IMG/VR virus record: IMGVR_UViG_3300009790_000034
Location: 1-34,649 of that record
Direction: 5' to 3' (one strand)
From: a virus
DNA: 34,649 nt
Both the position numbers and the translations under genes were made by a program. Below the pieces are notes generated by a model. That model saw only the letters and a program-made list of their open reading frames with translations. It made no database searches and had not been told where the DNA came from. This document shows positions 1 to 8,675 of this stretch, piece by piece; within the stretch, counting starts at the first letter, position 1; each line of letters begins with the position of its first letter.

Positions 1-1869
1 GCCAACAGTTAAATCACCTGTTGTATTTATAGTGTCTATATAAGCTGCTCTAAAATATTTACTTGATGTACCTAAATCATAAGAGCTATCTACATAAGGA
101 CTAAAATTATCACTGTCCATTCTAAACCTATGACTATCTGCTACTCTAAATATAAGGCTATCATCAGTAGAAAACATTATTCTATTATGGTCATCTCTAC
201 CAATATCTAAAATTGTTCTAATGGCACCTGCAAAAGTTGCTGTTGTACTAGACCCATTACCAAGTCTTAATATTTCTGTTCCTAAGTGGTTGAATTTAAA
301 ACCATCTCCTACTGAACTGTGGTCTTCAAGCATTGCAATAGTACCAGAAGAGCTCATTCTAAACCTTTGATTATATATATCAATATCTCTTATATATAGA
401 CTTCTAAAATCTAAAGAATTTGTAGTACCTAAATCATAGGTATTATCTGCTGCAGGTATTATATGACCTGCAAAAGTAGTATTACCAGATAAAAATTCAT
501 AAGTACCACCTGTTTTGAATTGTAGTTTTGTACTGGTTTTTCTTACAGAATAGTCATTACTTACACCGTTATCAAATTGAATATGGTTACCAGATGTTAA
601 ATATAAGTTTCCGGTTACACCAGCACCAGCAGCATAAGTTTCAAATTTAACTGAGTTATCATAATATAAAAACACTCCAGCGTTATTAACCGCTCTAATC
701 ATGTTTTCACCACCTGAAGAGGTAACTAATAATTGTGTTGATGTTCTTACATCTAATTGACCAGTACTGTTAAATATTTGGCTTTCTGATCCTGTATGTT
801 GTATTCTTAAATCATTACCAGTTCCAAATTTAGCAACATTACCATCAGCAAATTTTAAACTATCATCACTATGATCAATTTGAATATATCTACCCCCTGT
901 TGCAGTATTCACTAAGATATCACCTGCAAACGTTGAATTAGCACCTACGCTTAAAGTACCTGCAACAGTTGTACCATCAGTAGTAGCATTACCTAACTGA
1001 TTATCACCTGTAGTTGTTAAATTGACAAACGCAGCATGTCTTCCAGAATTTATTACAGTTGTACCCCCAACTTGATAATCAGCACTTGTTGTAATGTTTC
1101 CATAAAAAGTAGCGCTTTTGTCAGAATCTAAATACAAAACGTTTTCTACACCAGACCCGGTAGAAACCTGCATCTTCATTCTTGTTTTCTTATCTGTAGC
1201 TGTAAACGTATTATCTGCTTCTGTTATTATACTACCTACTGTAGTATCACTTGTAACAACACTATCTCTTGCTTTAAAATTTAATCTACCAATATCATCA
1301 CCAGCTGCAAAATTACCACTACCAGTATGGTCTTTTCTTGTTGAAAGATCTAAACTTACTTGACCTGTAGCATGGTCTCTTCTTATGGTATATGTGCCAT
1401 CTACATGTGCTATTTGGCCTGCTGGTAAGTATTCATGAATTAAATTATCATCTACTTTTATAAGTATTCTAGTACTAGCAGCATCATCATCTCTGTCAGC
1501 TTCTAAGTACACATATGAGTTAGCTGATTTAATTCTAAAATCTACATCATTAGTTGTATCTATTATTTCAAATTGAGGAGTATTAGCGTGAGTTATAACT
1601 AGATTACCAGTCATAGTGCCACCACCAAGTTCTAGATATCTCCCATCTAGATCTTGTGTTACATTAGATCCATTAGCAACCGTTGCTGTTAAAACTCCTG
1701 TAGCTGTATCAAAGGAAAGTCCACTAAGGTATTTGTCATTTGGTACTGTAACAGTTGTAAATGTTACATTACCACTTCCGTCCGTTGTTAAGACTTGTCC
1801 ATTAGTTCCATCAGAAGTTGGCAGCGTGTATTGTCCTACTTTTATTGGTGATAAGGACTTTAAACTCAT
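1..1869 (-). CDS. Tail fibre protein, N-terminal 623 residues (runs off the left edge)
   Basis: An uninterrupted leftward frame starts at ATG 1867-1869 and stays open to base 1, giving 623 codons with no stop, so the gene continues outside the window. The protein is rich in Gly, Thr, Asn, Asp and Ser. It repeats short beta-type units such as 'YDLGT..S..FR..YI' (twice near the visible end), 'GNLTVTG'-like turns and 'TTFAG' or 'ATFAG' phrases. These are typical of long trimeric tail fibres of marine cyanophages and flavophages, which bind host surface structures. The N-terminus (MSLKSLSPIKVGQYTLPTSD) probably attaches to the virion. It lies 34 nt after the other fibre gene and has its own promoter-like element. 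Fibre identity is secure; its place in the tail and its receptor are unknown. Confidence 0.85.
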   Translation of the reverse strand, partial: MSLKSLSPIKVGQYTLPTSDGTNGQVLTTDGSGNVTFTTVTVPNDKYLSGLSFDTATGVLTATVANGSNVTQDLDGRYLELGGGTMTGNLVITHANTPQFEIIDTTNDVDFRIKSANSYVYLEADRDDDAASTRILIKVDDNLIHEYLPAGQIAHVDGTYTIRRDHATGQVSLDLSTRKDHTGSGNFAAGDDIGRLNFKARDSVVTSDTTVGSIITEADNTFTATDKKTRMKMQVSTGSGVENVLYLDSDKSATFYGNITTSADYQVGGTTVINSGRHAAFVNLTTTGDNQLGNATTDGTTVAGTLSVGANSTFAGDILVNTATGGRYIQIDHSDDSLKFADGNVAKFGTGNDLRIQHTGSESQIFNSTGQLDVRTSTQLLVTSSGGENMIRAVNNAGVFLYYDNSVKFETYAAGAGVTGNLYLTSGNHIQFDNGVSNDYSVRKTSTKLQFKTGGTYEFLSGNTTFAGHIIPAADNTYDLGTTNSLDFRSLYIRDIDIYNQRFRMSSSGTIAMLEDHSSVGDGFKFNHLGTEILRLGNGSSTTATFAGAIRTILDIGRDDHNRIMFSTDDSLIFRVADSHRFRMDSDNFSPYVDSSYDLGTSSKYFRAAYIDTINTTGDLTVG

Positions 1870-1884
1870 ACCTACAATTCTTTT

Positions 1885-1923
1885 ATGTTAAACAAATGTA
1901 CAATTATATATTACAATTAACAA
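1885..1923 (-). promoter_or_regulatory. Leftward promoter with TACATTTG -7 element and leader motif
   Basis: Read leftward, TTG (1923-1921) lies 20 nt before TACATTTG (1900-1893), which fits the Bacteroidota TTG / TAnnTTTG promoter pattern. The element runs straight into TTTAACA (1885-1896 reads ATTTGTTTAACA), a variant of the TWWTGTTTAACC motif found before other genes here. The fibre start codon follows 15 nt later. The upstream half overlaps the end of the preceding fibre gene. Confidence 0.6.
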
Positions 1924-4198
1924 TCATGACATCAATAGAATTAGCCGCAGGTGCAGAAGCAAAATATAATTTTACTGTATTATTAGTATCTCTTTCTGTA
2001 TCTACTAATACTGTTTCACCTGGATCAGTTCCATTTGTACCGTTATCAGCACATTGTACTATAACAAACTTAGTTCCAAAGTTATGCGTTACCGTAATAG
2101 TTGTAAGAGAGCCATTACCTACTGTAGCTTTAAAGAATCTTTTAGATAAAATACCATCCTTTAAAGTTTTAGGTGTAACTGCTCTAGTATTATCTGTACC
2201 AGTTTCTGTCTCAGCTTGTGTTGCTATTTCTATACCACCAGCTCTAGTAGTAGTAGCACCAAGTGCAGTAAACTGTACTTCATTAGTTCCAGGATTACTT
2301 ACGGTAATACCACCGTTTCCTGTTGTATTTGTAAAATCAACTGTTTCTCCAGATGCTACTGATGCACCACCTGTAGTATTGCTTCCATTTACTTTTAAAT
2401 TCCAACCTACATAGTTATCAAATGTACCAGCTAATGATAAAGAGCTGCTTACATTTCCACTTCCATCAATTGAGAAACTACCAGTTACATCATTAGTAAA
2501 TGTTACTGTTCTTGCAGTAGCCCATTTGGTAGCTGTATCTGCATTACCTGTAAGGTCTGCAATTAAAGAACCTTTTGTAACAGATAATGCTCCTGTACTA
2601 TCACCAGTTGCAGTTGTAGTACCTAAACTAAACTTATCTTCACTTTCATCCCATATAAATACAGCATTATTACCTGTAGAACCTCTTTCAAATATAATTC
2701 CTATATCATTAGTATTCCCAGCAGTAAGACCATCTTGTAAAACTATAAGAGCATCTGATACTTTAAGATTAGTTGTGTCTACAGTAGTTGTAGTTCCTGA
2801 TACAGTTAAGTTTCCTGTTACCGTTAAATTTCCTCCCAGTTCTGTATTTCCACTAATATTTGCAGTACCATTAACATCTAAGTTATGTGTAGGTATTGAA
2901 AGATCAGATGCAGGATTAATTACTACGGCACCACTCATTGAGTTGTTAGCACCAATAGACATTATATTTACAGCGGTACCAAATGCACCACTACCATTAC
3001 CTTTATTTGTAGCAATTGATAATACTGATTCTTGGTCACTTGCATCTGTTACTCTAGCATAAATACCAGCATAACTTATATCAGCTGTATCTGCTCCACC
3101 ACCACCAATAGCATTTCTACCTCTAAATTCAACAACACCTAATGTATCATTATCTGCAGGAGCCCCTGCGTTTCTATAAAGAACTAAATCAGGAGCAGAA
3201 GCACTTGATGTATCTTTACCTTCTAATAAAATATTTGCTGATGTAGAAGCAGAAATAGCTTTTATTGTTGGAGTATCAGTACTAGAAGCAGATCCAACAA
3301 CTAACTGACTTGCAATTGTTACATCATTTGGTAATCCTACTGTTAAAACATTACCACTTGCACTTGTTTCAATCTCGTTAGAAGTACCCTGAATTGTTAA
3401 AGTCTCACTATCTAAATCAATTGCAATTGTACCATTATCTGATGTTAAATCTAAATCTTGTGCAGTTACTTGACTATCAACATAAGCTTTGATAGATTGT
3501 TGAGTAGCTAAATGAGTTGCAGAATCAGAAGCCATATTGTCTTCATCTTTAACAGGTACAGTGAAATCTATATTGCCATCTGCATCATCATATGTAACTG
3601 TAATAAAAGTTTCATCACCGTCTAACATTCCACCAACAACATCTTCTACTTCTTCTTGTGTACCAACTTGTGCATCAACATAATCTTTTACTGCTGCTGA
3701 GGTTGGTATAGTAGTATCATTATCATTACTACTAATACCTTCTGACTCAATAATTATAGCAGCTGCTTTAAAATTGTCTACTTCTAAATTAGAAATAGTA
3801 TTATTATCTGCATCTATAGTTTTGTTAGTAAGTGTAAGTGTACCTGCAGTAACAAAATCATGTATTTGATCACCTGTTGCTAAAGCTGTACCATTATTTG
3901 CTACGGCAGCAGTGATTATATCTAATACAGTATCACCTTCTGAACCATTTGTAATTTGTAATTGATTTGCTGTAGCAGTAGTAATACTTGTAATATCACC
4001 AGGAGCTAACGCTTTCCAATAAGCTGCATCATATGCACCAGATGCTTTTGTATATACAAATACAGTCTTAGATGCACCAGAATTATAATATACTTGTCCT
4101 TGAACAGGACTTGTAGGTGCAGTACCTAAAGAATGAATTACTGCATTCTGTAACTCGTTTTGTTCTAAGCTTATACTTGATAAATGTTTTATTGCCAT
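1904..4198 (-). CDS. Tail fibre / receptor-binding protein (764 aa)
   Basis: A virion fibre protein. The N-terminal 50 residues (MAIKHLSSISLEQNELQNAV, then 'QGQVYYNSGASKTVFVYT') resemble the attachment domain of phage fibres. It is followed by 'LTLTNKTIDADNNTISNL', a phrase common in cyanophage and pelagiphage fibres, and by repeated 'YVDSQV' or 'YVDAQV' and 'GNLTVTGNLTVSGTTTTVDT' units of beta-structured shaft. The final ~75 residues (FKATVGNGSLTTITVTHNFG onward) form a compact terminal domain that I read as the trimerising or binding tip. Gly, Thr, Asn and Ala dominate and cysteine is rare. It lies 12 nt after the 168-residue gene in the same leftward unit. The exact receptor cannot be told from sequence. 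Confidence 0.85.
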   Translation of the reverse strand: MAIKHLSSISLEQNELQNAVIHSLGTAPTSPVQGQVYYNSGASKTVFVYTKASGAYDAAYWKALAPGDITSITTATANQLQITNGSEGDTVLDIITAAVANNGTALATGDQIHDFVTAGTLTLTNKTIDADNNTISNLEVDNFKAAAIIIESEGISSNDNDTTIPTSAAVKDYVDAQVGTQEEVEDVVGGMLDGDETFITVTYDDADGNIDFTVPVKDEDNMASDSATHLATQQSIKAYVDSQVTAQDLDLTSDNGTIAIDLDSETLTIQGTSNEIETSASGNVLTVGLPNDVTIASQLVVGSASSTDTPTIKAISASTSANILLEGKDTSSASAPDLVLYRNAGAPADNDTLGVVEFRGRNAIGGGGADTADISYAGIYARVTDASDQESVLSIATNKGNGSGAFGTAVNIMSIGANNSMSGAVVINPASDLSIPTHNLDVNGTANISGNTELGGNLTVTGNLTVSGTTTTVDTTNLKVSDALIVLQDGLTAGNTNDIGIIFERGSTGNNAVFIWDESEDKFSLGTTTATGDSTGALSVTKGSLIADLTGNADTATKWATARTVTFTNDVTGSFSIDGSGNVSSSLSLAGTFDNYVGWNLKVNGSNTTGGASVASGETVDFTNTTGNGGITVSNPGTNEVQFTALGATTTRAGGIEIATQAETETGTDNTRAVTPKTLKDGILSKRFFKATVGNGSLTTITVTHNFGTKFVIVQCADNGTNGTDPGETVLVDTERDTNNTVKLYFASAPAANSIDVMIVNCNI

Positions 4199-4210
4199 AA
4201 CTGTTTAATT

Positions 4211-4717
4211 TTAATTTAGATAAGCTTTACCACTAAATGATGCTTCAAATGTAATTGACACTTGATTAGGACTATCATATGATACATTACCAACAACTAC
4301 AGTATTACCTGAGTCTACTACTGTAACAGATGGGAATTTTCCTAAGCCGTGGACTATAACCCATGTACTAGCAGCTGCACTTTGGTGGTGAACATATGTA
4401 TCTGCATCATTAGCTGCATTTACTATCGTTTGTAAATTAACTACACAGTTGGTTTCTGTAGGTAGTGGATCTGTGCAAGGTTCATCTTTAACTGACATAA
4501 CTTCAAATGGTGCAATAAATTTACCATCTTCATTTGTAGGATAAGCTTCTTGTGCTCTCCATTTACTATTCCAATCACATATCTCTTTTTTAATTATAGT
4601 TGATTCTAGATTTGTTAAACCACAAGAACTTATGCCATATCTTTTTGACATAAAATTTTTATATGCTTGTTCAGCAAACTTTTGATGTTTTTCTATGACT
4701 TCAACTTCTGAGTACAT
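4211..4717 (-). CDS. Virion protein with fibre-type C-terminal domain (168 aa)
   Basis: Residues 1-75 are mixed alpha/beta with no family I recognise. Residues ~105-168 carry a pattern seen at the ends of many phage tail and baseplate-associated proteins: 'ASTWVIVHGLGKFPSVTVVD', then 'GNVSYDSPNQVSITFEASFS' ending in GKAYLN. That small beta domain usually sits at an exposed tip or an assembly interface. The position directly before the long fibre gene suggests a short fibre, fibre adaptor or tail-tip component. The upstream 39-residue gene ends 2 nt before this start. Structural role is likely; the specific role is inferred. Confidence 0.6.
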   Translation of the reverse strand: MYSEVEVIEKHQKFAEQAYKNFMSKRYGISSCGLTNLESTIIKKEICDWNSKWRAQEAYPTNEDGKFIAPFEVMSVKDEPCTDPLPTETNCVVNLQTIVNAANDADTYVHHQSAAASTWVIVHGLGKFPSVTVVDSGNTVVVGNVSYDSPNQVSITFEASFSGKAYLN

Positions 4718-4719
4718 TA

Positions 4720-4839
4720 TTATTTTTGAGTTTTATTATTATATTCAGTTAAACACATCTTGCAAACCGTGCTGCCATCTTTTGCTATTGCTTTTTGACA
4801 ACCACACGATATTGGTTTATTGCAATTTTTACAATTCAT
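4720..4839 (-). CDS. Small zinc-ribbon-like protein (39 aa)
   Basis: A short leftward frame from ATG 4837-4839 to TAA 4720-4722 encodes 39 residues. Six cysteines lie in the pattern C-x2-C-x5-C-x-C-x11-C-x2-C (residues 3, 6, 12, 14, 26, 29), with many lysines. The CxxC pairs suggest a single zinc-binding knuckle. It fills the space between its neighbours almost exactly: the upstream gene ends 4 nt before its start and the next starts 2 nt after its stop. That packing, with an A/T leader like the other genes, supports it as real. Function unknown; a zinc-stabilised virion or nucleic-acid-binding peptide are both possible. Confidence 0.65.
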   Translation of the reverse strand: MNCKNCNKPISCGCQKAIAKDGSTVCKMCLTEYNNKTQK

Positions 4840-4843
4840 TTTT

Positions 4844-5380
4844 CTAACATATTATTTTACTTAATAATTTTTCTGCATAGTTATATAATTCCATTCCTTT
4901 TTTAGGATTGGTGCAATACTCTACTTCTGCTACTGCAGCATCAATTAGAGTTTTAATATAATTCATTTGTTTAAGTAAGTCTTCCCTTTCACTGCTAGGC
5001 TCACAAGGTTTGACATCTATGTCACATAATTTATTATAATAATTAGTAAGAAGATTTGTTACTCTTAAATGATTATATTCTACATATACTTTATCATTGG
5101 GAGCAACACTGTATCTGACAACATAAACGCCATCAGGTAATTTCATACGCTTTGTACCGCAATCAGTTTTTTGAAGTGCTAGGACACATGCATTTAGACA
5201 AAGATCAAATTCATGATCAACCTTTATCAATACGGGAGCAGTGAACCCAGGCATTGTAATTAATAATTCACTACAATCTACGTTTAATTTTTTAGTGTAT
5301 TGACTTGTGTCTTTGACACATAAGACTTCACAATTGCTAACTGTAGGTACTTCTAAGCTTAAAATATGTTTTTCTGCCAT
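4844..5380 (-). CDS. Putative virion-associated protein, cysteine-rich (178 aa)
   Basis: Not recognised as a named family. The N-terminal ~110 residues look like a beta domain ('CSELLITMPGFTAPVLIKV', 'LPDGVYVVRYSVAPNDKVYV'). The C-terminal ~60 residues are helical and carry several of about a dozen cysteines. It sits in the structural block between the 404-residue protein and the fibre genes, behind its own terminator/promoter gap. A tail, connector or fibre-adaptor part is the likely role. The many cysteines are odd for a virion protein and may bind metal, like the adjacent zinc-ribbon peptide and the cysteine-rich 404-residue protein upstream. Confidence 0.55.
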   Translation of the reverse strand: MAEKHILSLEVPTVSNCEVLCVKDTSQYTKKLNVDCSELLITMPGFTAPVLIKVDHEFDLCLNACVLALQKTDCGTKRMKLPDGVYVVRYSVAPNDKVYVEYNHLRVTNLLTNYYNKLCDIDVKPCEPSSEREDLLKQMNYIKTLIDAAVAEVEYCTNPKKGMELYNYAEKLLSKIIC

Positions 5381-5428
5381 TATATATATGTATTTAGTCC
5401 GGAATAACTACACTACAACAATAATATA

Positions 5429-5436
5429 CAAAATTA
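5429..5436 (-). promoter_or_regulatory. Possible -7 promoter element TAATTTTG
   Basis: Read leftward, TAATTTTG fits TAnnTTTG. It lies between a terminator (5455-5485) and the ATG at 5380, as expected for a restart of transcription. I see no TTG at the usual upstream distance, so support is moderate. Confidence 0.4.
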
Positions 5437-5454
5437 ATCATACAATATAAAATA

Positions 5455-5485
5455 AAAAAGACAGGACTTTTAGGTCCTGCCTTTC
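5455..5485 (-). terminator. Rho-independent terminator after the 404-residue structural gene
   Basis: Bases 5462-5467 and 5474-5479 form the 6-bp stem CAGGAC/GTCCTG around a 6-base loop. On the leftward transcript a T-rich tract (TCTTTTTTATTTTA) follows. It lies about 35 nt beyond the stop codon at 5519, isolating that gene from the downstream tail genes. Confidence 0.8.
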
Positions 5486-5518
5486 TTAAAATAATATAAA
5501 ATCTACTTAAATTATATA

Positions 5519-6733
5519 TTAAGCATCTGGTGTTTCAATCTTAACCATGTTATTCACTCCATTAGCTAAAGCTTCAACTCTTGTTAGAAGAGCATCCATT
5601 TTACTAATTAGATCTGAATCTGTACACTTAACAAAAATTTCATATAGATATTGATCATTATCAAAAGTTCCTGTAGGATTATTAAATCTTGGAACACTGT
5701 GTTGAATATAATAAGATCTGTATAAAGCTGATCTATCTACAGCTGCTAAAATCTTATCTGATCCTTCAATCTCTCTAATTCTTGCGCTATCAATTGCACC
5801 TTGACTAAATGGATTTTGTGCATAAGCTTCAGATAACAATACTTTTCTAAGTACTGTTTCTCCAACTGTTTGCTGCATTTTACCAGGTGTTTTAGAAGAT
5901 GTTCCACATGAGTCACATGGATCACCTTTCATGTCAACAAATGACAATTCAACTGATAAAGGCTCTTTTCCATAAAAGTCTCTAGTATCAAATGAACAGT
6001 TACCAAATACAGTATCACTATAAGCAGCTTCTACTTTTAAAGTAGCACTTACTTGGTCTCCCACTGGGTCTGTACTTGCAGTATAATTACCAGAACCTGC
6101 TTCACCTAAAGTTTGAGCAATTGTTTTGGTAGCTGCAGAACCAGCTGTTGTTATTACTATACCACCACCTGTAGCTTCTTGAATAAAAGGTTTTACAACT
6201 GGATCAGCTAATAACATTTTTCCAATTGTAGCAAGAGCTACAGCTGGGTCAACGTAAGTCTGACCATCTGCACAACATACTGAACCACTGTCTCCAATAG
6301 CGTATACGTTTTTATTTAAGAATCTTAGAGCAGGTGATCCTTTGATATCTACTCTTACATATTGTGTTTCTCCACATGGAGCACAATTTTTGCCAATTCC
6401 AACTGTAGCCGTAGCTTTAACTGGGTTGACACATGCACCTTTCCAAAGAGCGTTAATATACTTTGGATTGATACCTTTAGACTTTACAGATTCAGAGTAA
6501 CCTCCATGTCCTGGATTGTTACCTATAGAGTCTGCTGTCTGATAATTTCCTTGAACTAGATATAATAGACCGTTGTTACCTAGCGTACCATTTGCAGTTG
6601 CAATAGTTTGCCAGTCACTACTATCTACTAAACCCATTGTTCCTGCTGCTAAAGCTGAAGTCGCTGTATTAGCGGTTGCATCAACTTCTGCAACAACAAA
6701 GCTTTTTACAAAAGCGTGATTAAAATAAGCCAT
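5519..6733 (-). CDS. Putative virion structural protein (404 aa)
   Basis: Family not recognised. The N-terminus (MAYFNHAFVKSFVVAEVDAT) and the Ala/Gly/Thr-rich body are typical of an abundant phage structural protein. Cysteine pairs (NCAPCG near residue 115, CC near 152, CDSC near 275) could bind metal or form disulfides. The middle (GGGIVITTAGSAATKTIAQT) is beta-like and the last ~70 residues are helical. It sits between a connector-like gene and a strong terminator, with a ~100-nt leader, so it is likely made in quantity. A tail tube, tail knob/ring protein or major virion accessory protein are the main options. Neighbour order favours a tail role but does not prove it. Confidence 0.6.
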   Translation of the reverse strand: MAYFNHAFVKSFVVAEVDATANTATSALAAGTMGLVDSSDWQTIATANGTLGNNGLLYLVQGNYQTADSIGNNPGHGGYSESVKSKGINPKYINALWKGACVNPVKATATVGIGKNCAPCGETQYVRVDIKGSPALRFLNKNVYAIGDSGSVCCADGQTYVDPAVALATIGKMLLADPVVKPFIQEATGGGIVITTAGSAATKTIAQTLGEAGSGNYTASTDPVGDQVSATLKVEAAYSDTVFGNCSFDTRDFYGKEPLSVELSFVDMKGDPCDSCGTSSKTPGKMQQTVGETVLRKVLLSEAYAQNPFSQGAIDSARIREIEGSDKILAAVDRSALYRSYYIQHSVPRFNNPTGTFDNDQYLYEIFVKCTDSDLISKMDALLTRVEALANGVNNMVKIETPDA

Positions 6734-6778
6734 AATAAATTGTTTTTAAAGTTTATAAATAAAATTAATAAATAAATC

Positions 6779-6796
6779 TATACCTTTTTAGGTATA
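6779..6796 (-). other. Perfect small inverted repeat between structural genes
   Basis: TATACC (6779-6784) and GGTATA (6791-6796) form a 6-bp stem with a 6-base loop, in the 103-nt gap between the 234- and 404-residue genes. The leftward RNA lacks a solid U tract after it, so it may be a weak terminator, a processing site or an operator. Confidence 0.35.
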
Positions 6797-6836
6797 TAAA
6801 TAATATACAAAATATTTCTCTAATAACAAACTAATG

Positions 6837-7541
6837 TTAATTAGATCGTTCAGCAGATTGCATGCCTCTTTGCATCTGTATGACGTTCTCTATGTCACCA
6901 GCAATGAGTGCTGCAGCTTCATCTATAATTAACTCTACAATATCATCTCTGAACTCACTTTCAACATCAGTTGTAGTAGTAGTCCCATCTTGTGGATTTA
7001 TACATCCAGGAATTTGTATAGTTATTGGTTTTCTATAATATGTTAGTGTTGGTCTGACAATAGAAAAATCACTTCCTCTATATATTCTAACTGTATTATT
7101 TATAAATGTTGCTATAGTTTCTGCCCAATCAAAATCCGGTTTCTTTAACGGATCTCTTAATATTAAATCAATATTTGCTTCTTCTACTAGATAAACTGTC
7201 ATAGAATAAGGCTCCTTACAGCATTCTGATTTTGCTTTTGTACTGAGCCTTTTATATTCTAAATAGTTATCTGGTAATCCATTGGCTTCAAAATAATCTT
7301 TATTTTCTGAGCCTGATAGATTTGTTTCTGTTAAAAGTACACTAAGATCATCTATACGTCTTTGAGAACCTTCATCACCTTCTTTAAATTGGTTCATACC
7401 ATGAAGTTGTCTTCTTACCCATTGTAATGCAGCTTTATTAAAAGCTTCAATTATTTGCCAACATTCTAGGTTATCAAAGTCATTACTAGACAGTTTGTTA
7501 AGTCTCTGTCTAAGTTTAATTTGTATGAGATCATTAGTCAT
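6837..7541 (-). CDS. Head-tail connector / adaptor-like structural protein (234 aa)
   Basis: Mostly helical in its first 110 residues ('IKLRQRLNKLSSNDFDNLEC', then 'WQIIEAFNKAALQWVRRQL') and in the last 40, with a beta segment in the middle. This helix-rich start followed by 'GDEGSQRRIDDL' recalls proteins placed between capsid and tail genes in Bacteroidota phages, which I believe act as portal-bound adaptor or ring proteins. Position in the head-to-tail stretch fits. It starts 11 nt after the 339-residue gene, so the two are probably cotranscribed. Structural function is likely; the adaptor assignment is inference from position and general character. Confidence 0.5.
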   Translation of the reverse strand: MTNDLIQIKLRQRLNKLSSNDFDNLECWQIIEAFNKAALQWVRRQLHGMNQFKEGDEGSQRRIDDLSVLLTETNLSGSENKDYFEANGLPDNYLEYKRLSTKAKSECCKEPYSMTVYLVEEANIDLILRDPLKKPDFDWAETIATFINNTVRIYRGSDFSIVRPTLTYYRKPITIQIPGCINPQDGTTTTTDVESEFRDDIVELIIDEAAALIAGDIENVIQMQRGMQSAERSN

Positions 7542-7552
7542 ATTTTAATTTT

Positions 7553-8572
7553 TTAAGCGTTCCAATATGGTTCAACCTTTTCTAGTAAGCTAGTAAGTGC
7601 TTCTTCATTTTCTGGATTCTTTAAAAATGCAACACATTCATCAGGTCTTTTTCCTAATTTAACACTACTATCTAAAGTCTCTATCCATCCGTTAGCTTTA
7701 GTAGTTATAAATTTATAATATAGACAATCTTTAACTAGTGCTCTAATTTTAAGATCTTCCATTTTTGACCTAGCTGCATCTACAAATGTTTGTGTTGCTC
7801 TTTTCTTATTAGACTCAGAGCCTTCACCATTTATATACATATCCATGTTCTCATATACAACATCATTTGAAATGCCACTTGTATATTGAGTACTTTCTAC
7901 ATCTACTACCTTTGCTACGTATCTTAATTTTGTTGGATTTTTATCATATAGCTTTTGTAATTCTACAATAGCCCTATTTCTTAGTTTACTAAATTCAGTT
8001 CTAGTTGAAACAGTTTCTTCTACAGTATCTAAGTAAAACTTAGGTGCATCACCTGATGTCTTTGCATGCTTTAGAGATTTTGCTACAATAGAAAACCCAC
8101 CTGCCTTAATAGCATAAAGCTTTATTAAATCATAAGGATCATTGTAAGGATCTAGAAATACAGGATCATTACCACACTTTATACTTATTCTTGACCAAAA
8201 CTTATCATTGTCTGGTTTTAATAAAGTAAGCTTGTTCCAAAATTCTTTGTCTTCAGGATCTACAACATTAGCTGCTAAATCCTTTTCTAATTGAGAAACA
8301 ATGCTTCTAATTTCTTTTATCTTTTGCTCTCTCTCAGCTACAGCCAGTTTTTTAACTTCTGGTGCAAACTCATTAAGACCGGTTACATATCTCTTAACAC
8401 CGTTTATTTCTAAACATGCTAAGCTTTCTTCATGATAAACACCATCATGTAAGGCCATTCCATAATTTTCTAATCCCATGTTGCTTTTGCCAGGATTAAA
8501 GTATGGGCGTACAGCAATACTGCTATTCTGCTTAGTTTGCTGATACTTTTCTACTATTGTATAATCACTCAT
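7553..8572 (-). CDS. Conserved-looking structural-block protein of unknown function (339 aa)
   Basis: I do not recognise a family. It is charged and lysine-rich. A helical segment at residues ~70-110 (VKKLAVAEREQKIKEIRSIV) is followed by a mixed region with 'GNDPVFLDPYNDPYDLIKLY' and by a helical C-terminus. No signal peptide or membrane segment is visible. It starts the unit that also holds the connector-like gene (11-nt gap), behind a promoter with a 16-bp palindrome. Location between capsid and connector genes suggests an internal head protein, capsid-associated protein or assembly factor. A non-virion role cannot be excluded. Confidence 0.45.
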   Translation of the reverse strand: MSDYTIVEKYQQTKQNSSIAVRPYFNPGKSNMGLENYGMALHDGVYHEESLACLEINGVKRYVTGLNEFAPEVKKLAVAEREQKIKEIRSIVSQLEKDLAANVVDPEDKEFWNKLTLLKPDNDKFWSRISIKCGNDPVFLDPYNDPYDLIKLYAIKAGGFSIVAKSLKHAKTSGDAPKFYLDTVEETVSTRTEFSKLRNRAIVELQKLYDKNPTKLRYVAKVVDVESTQYTSGISNDVVYENMDMYINGEGSESNKKRATQTFVDAARSKMEDLKIRALVKDCLYYKFITTKANGWIETLDSSVKLGKRPDECVAFLKNPENEEALTSLLEKVEPYWNA

Positions 8573-8603
8573 TTTTATTGGTTTTTAAAATTAATATTCA
8601 ACT

Positions 8604-8626
8604 CAAAAGTACATAATTATGTACAT
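8604..8626 (-). promoter_or_regulatory. Leftward promoter with overlapping 16-bp perfect palindrome
   Basis: Read leftward, TACTTTTG (8611-8604) fits the TAnnTTTG -7 element, about 30 nt before the ATG at 8572. A perfect palindrome GTACATAATTATGTAC (8609-8624) overlaps its upstream edge and fills the spacer. That is the position expected of an operator for a dimeric regulator. No clear TTG is present upstream. Confidence 0.5.
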
Positions 8627-8631
8627 TCTTA

Positions 8632-8662
8632 AAAATATCTAATGCTGAGCCTAAGCCCAGCA
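8632..8662 (-). terminator. Probable terminator after the 86-residue gene
   Basis: On the leftward strand TGCTGGGC and GCTCAGCA pair over 8 bp (one G-T) around a TTAG loop (8643-8662), followed by the T-rich TTAGATATTTTTAAG. The T tract is interrupted, so efficiency may be partial. Confidence 0.55.
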
Positions 8663-8675
8663 CAAGTGTTTTGAG

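Noticed and set aside
1118-3062. Rightward open frames opposite the tail fibre genes (1118-1363, 1616-1891, 1818-2414, 2526-3062)
   Set aside because: They are antisense shadows of low-complexity Gly/Thr/Asn-rich fibre genes, lack sensible leaders and encode Val/Pro/Ser-rich sequences with no domain.
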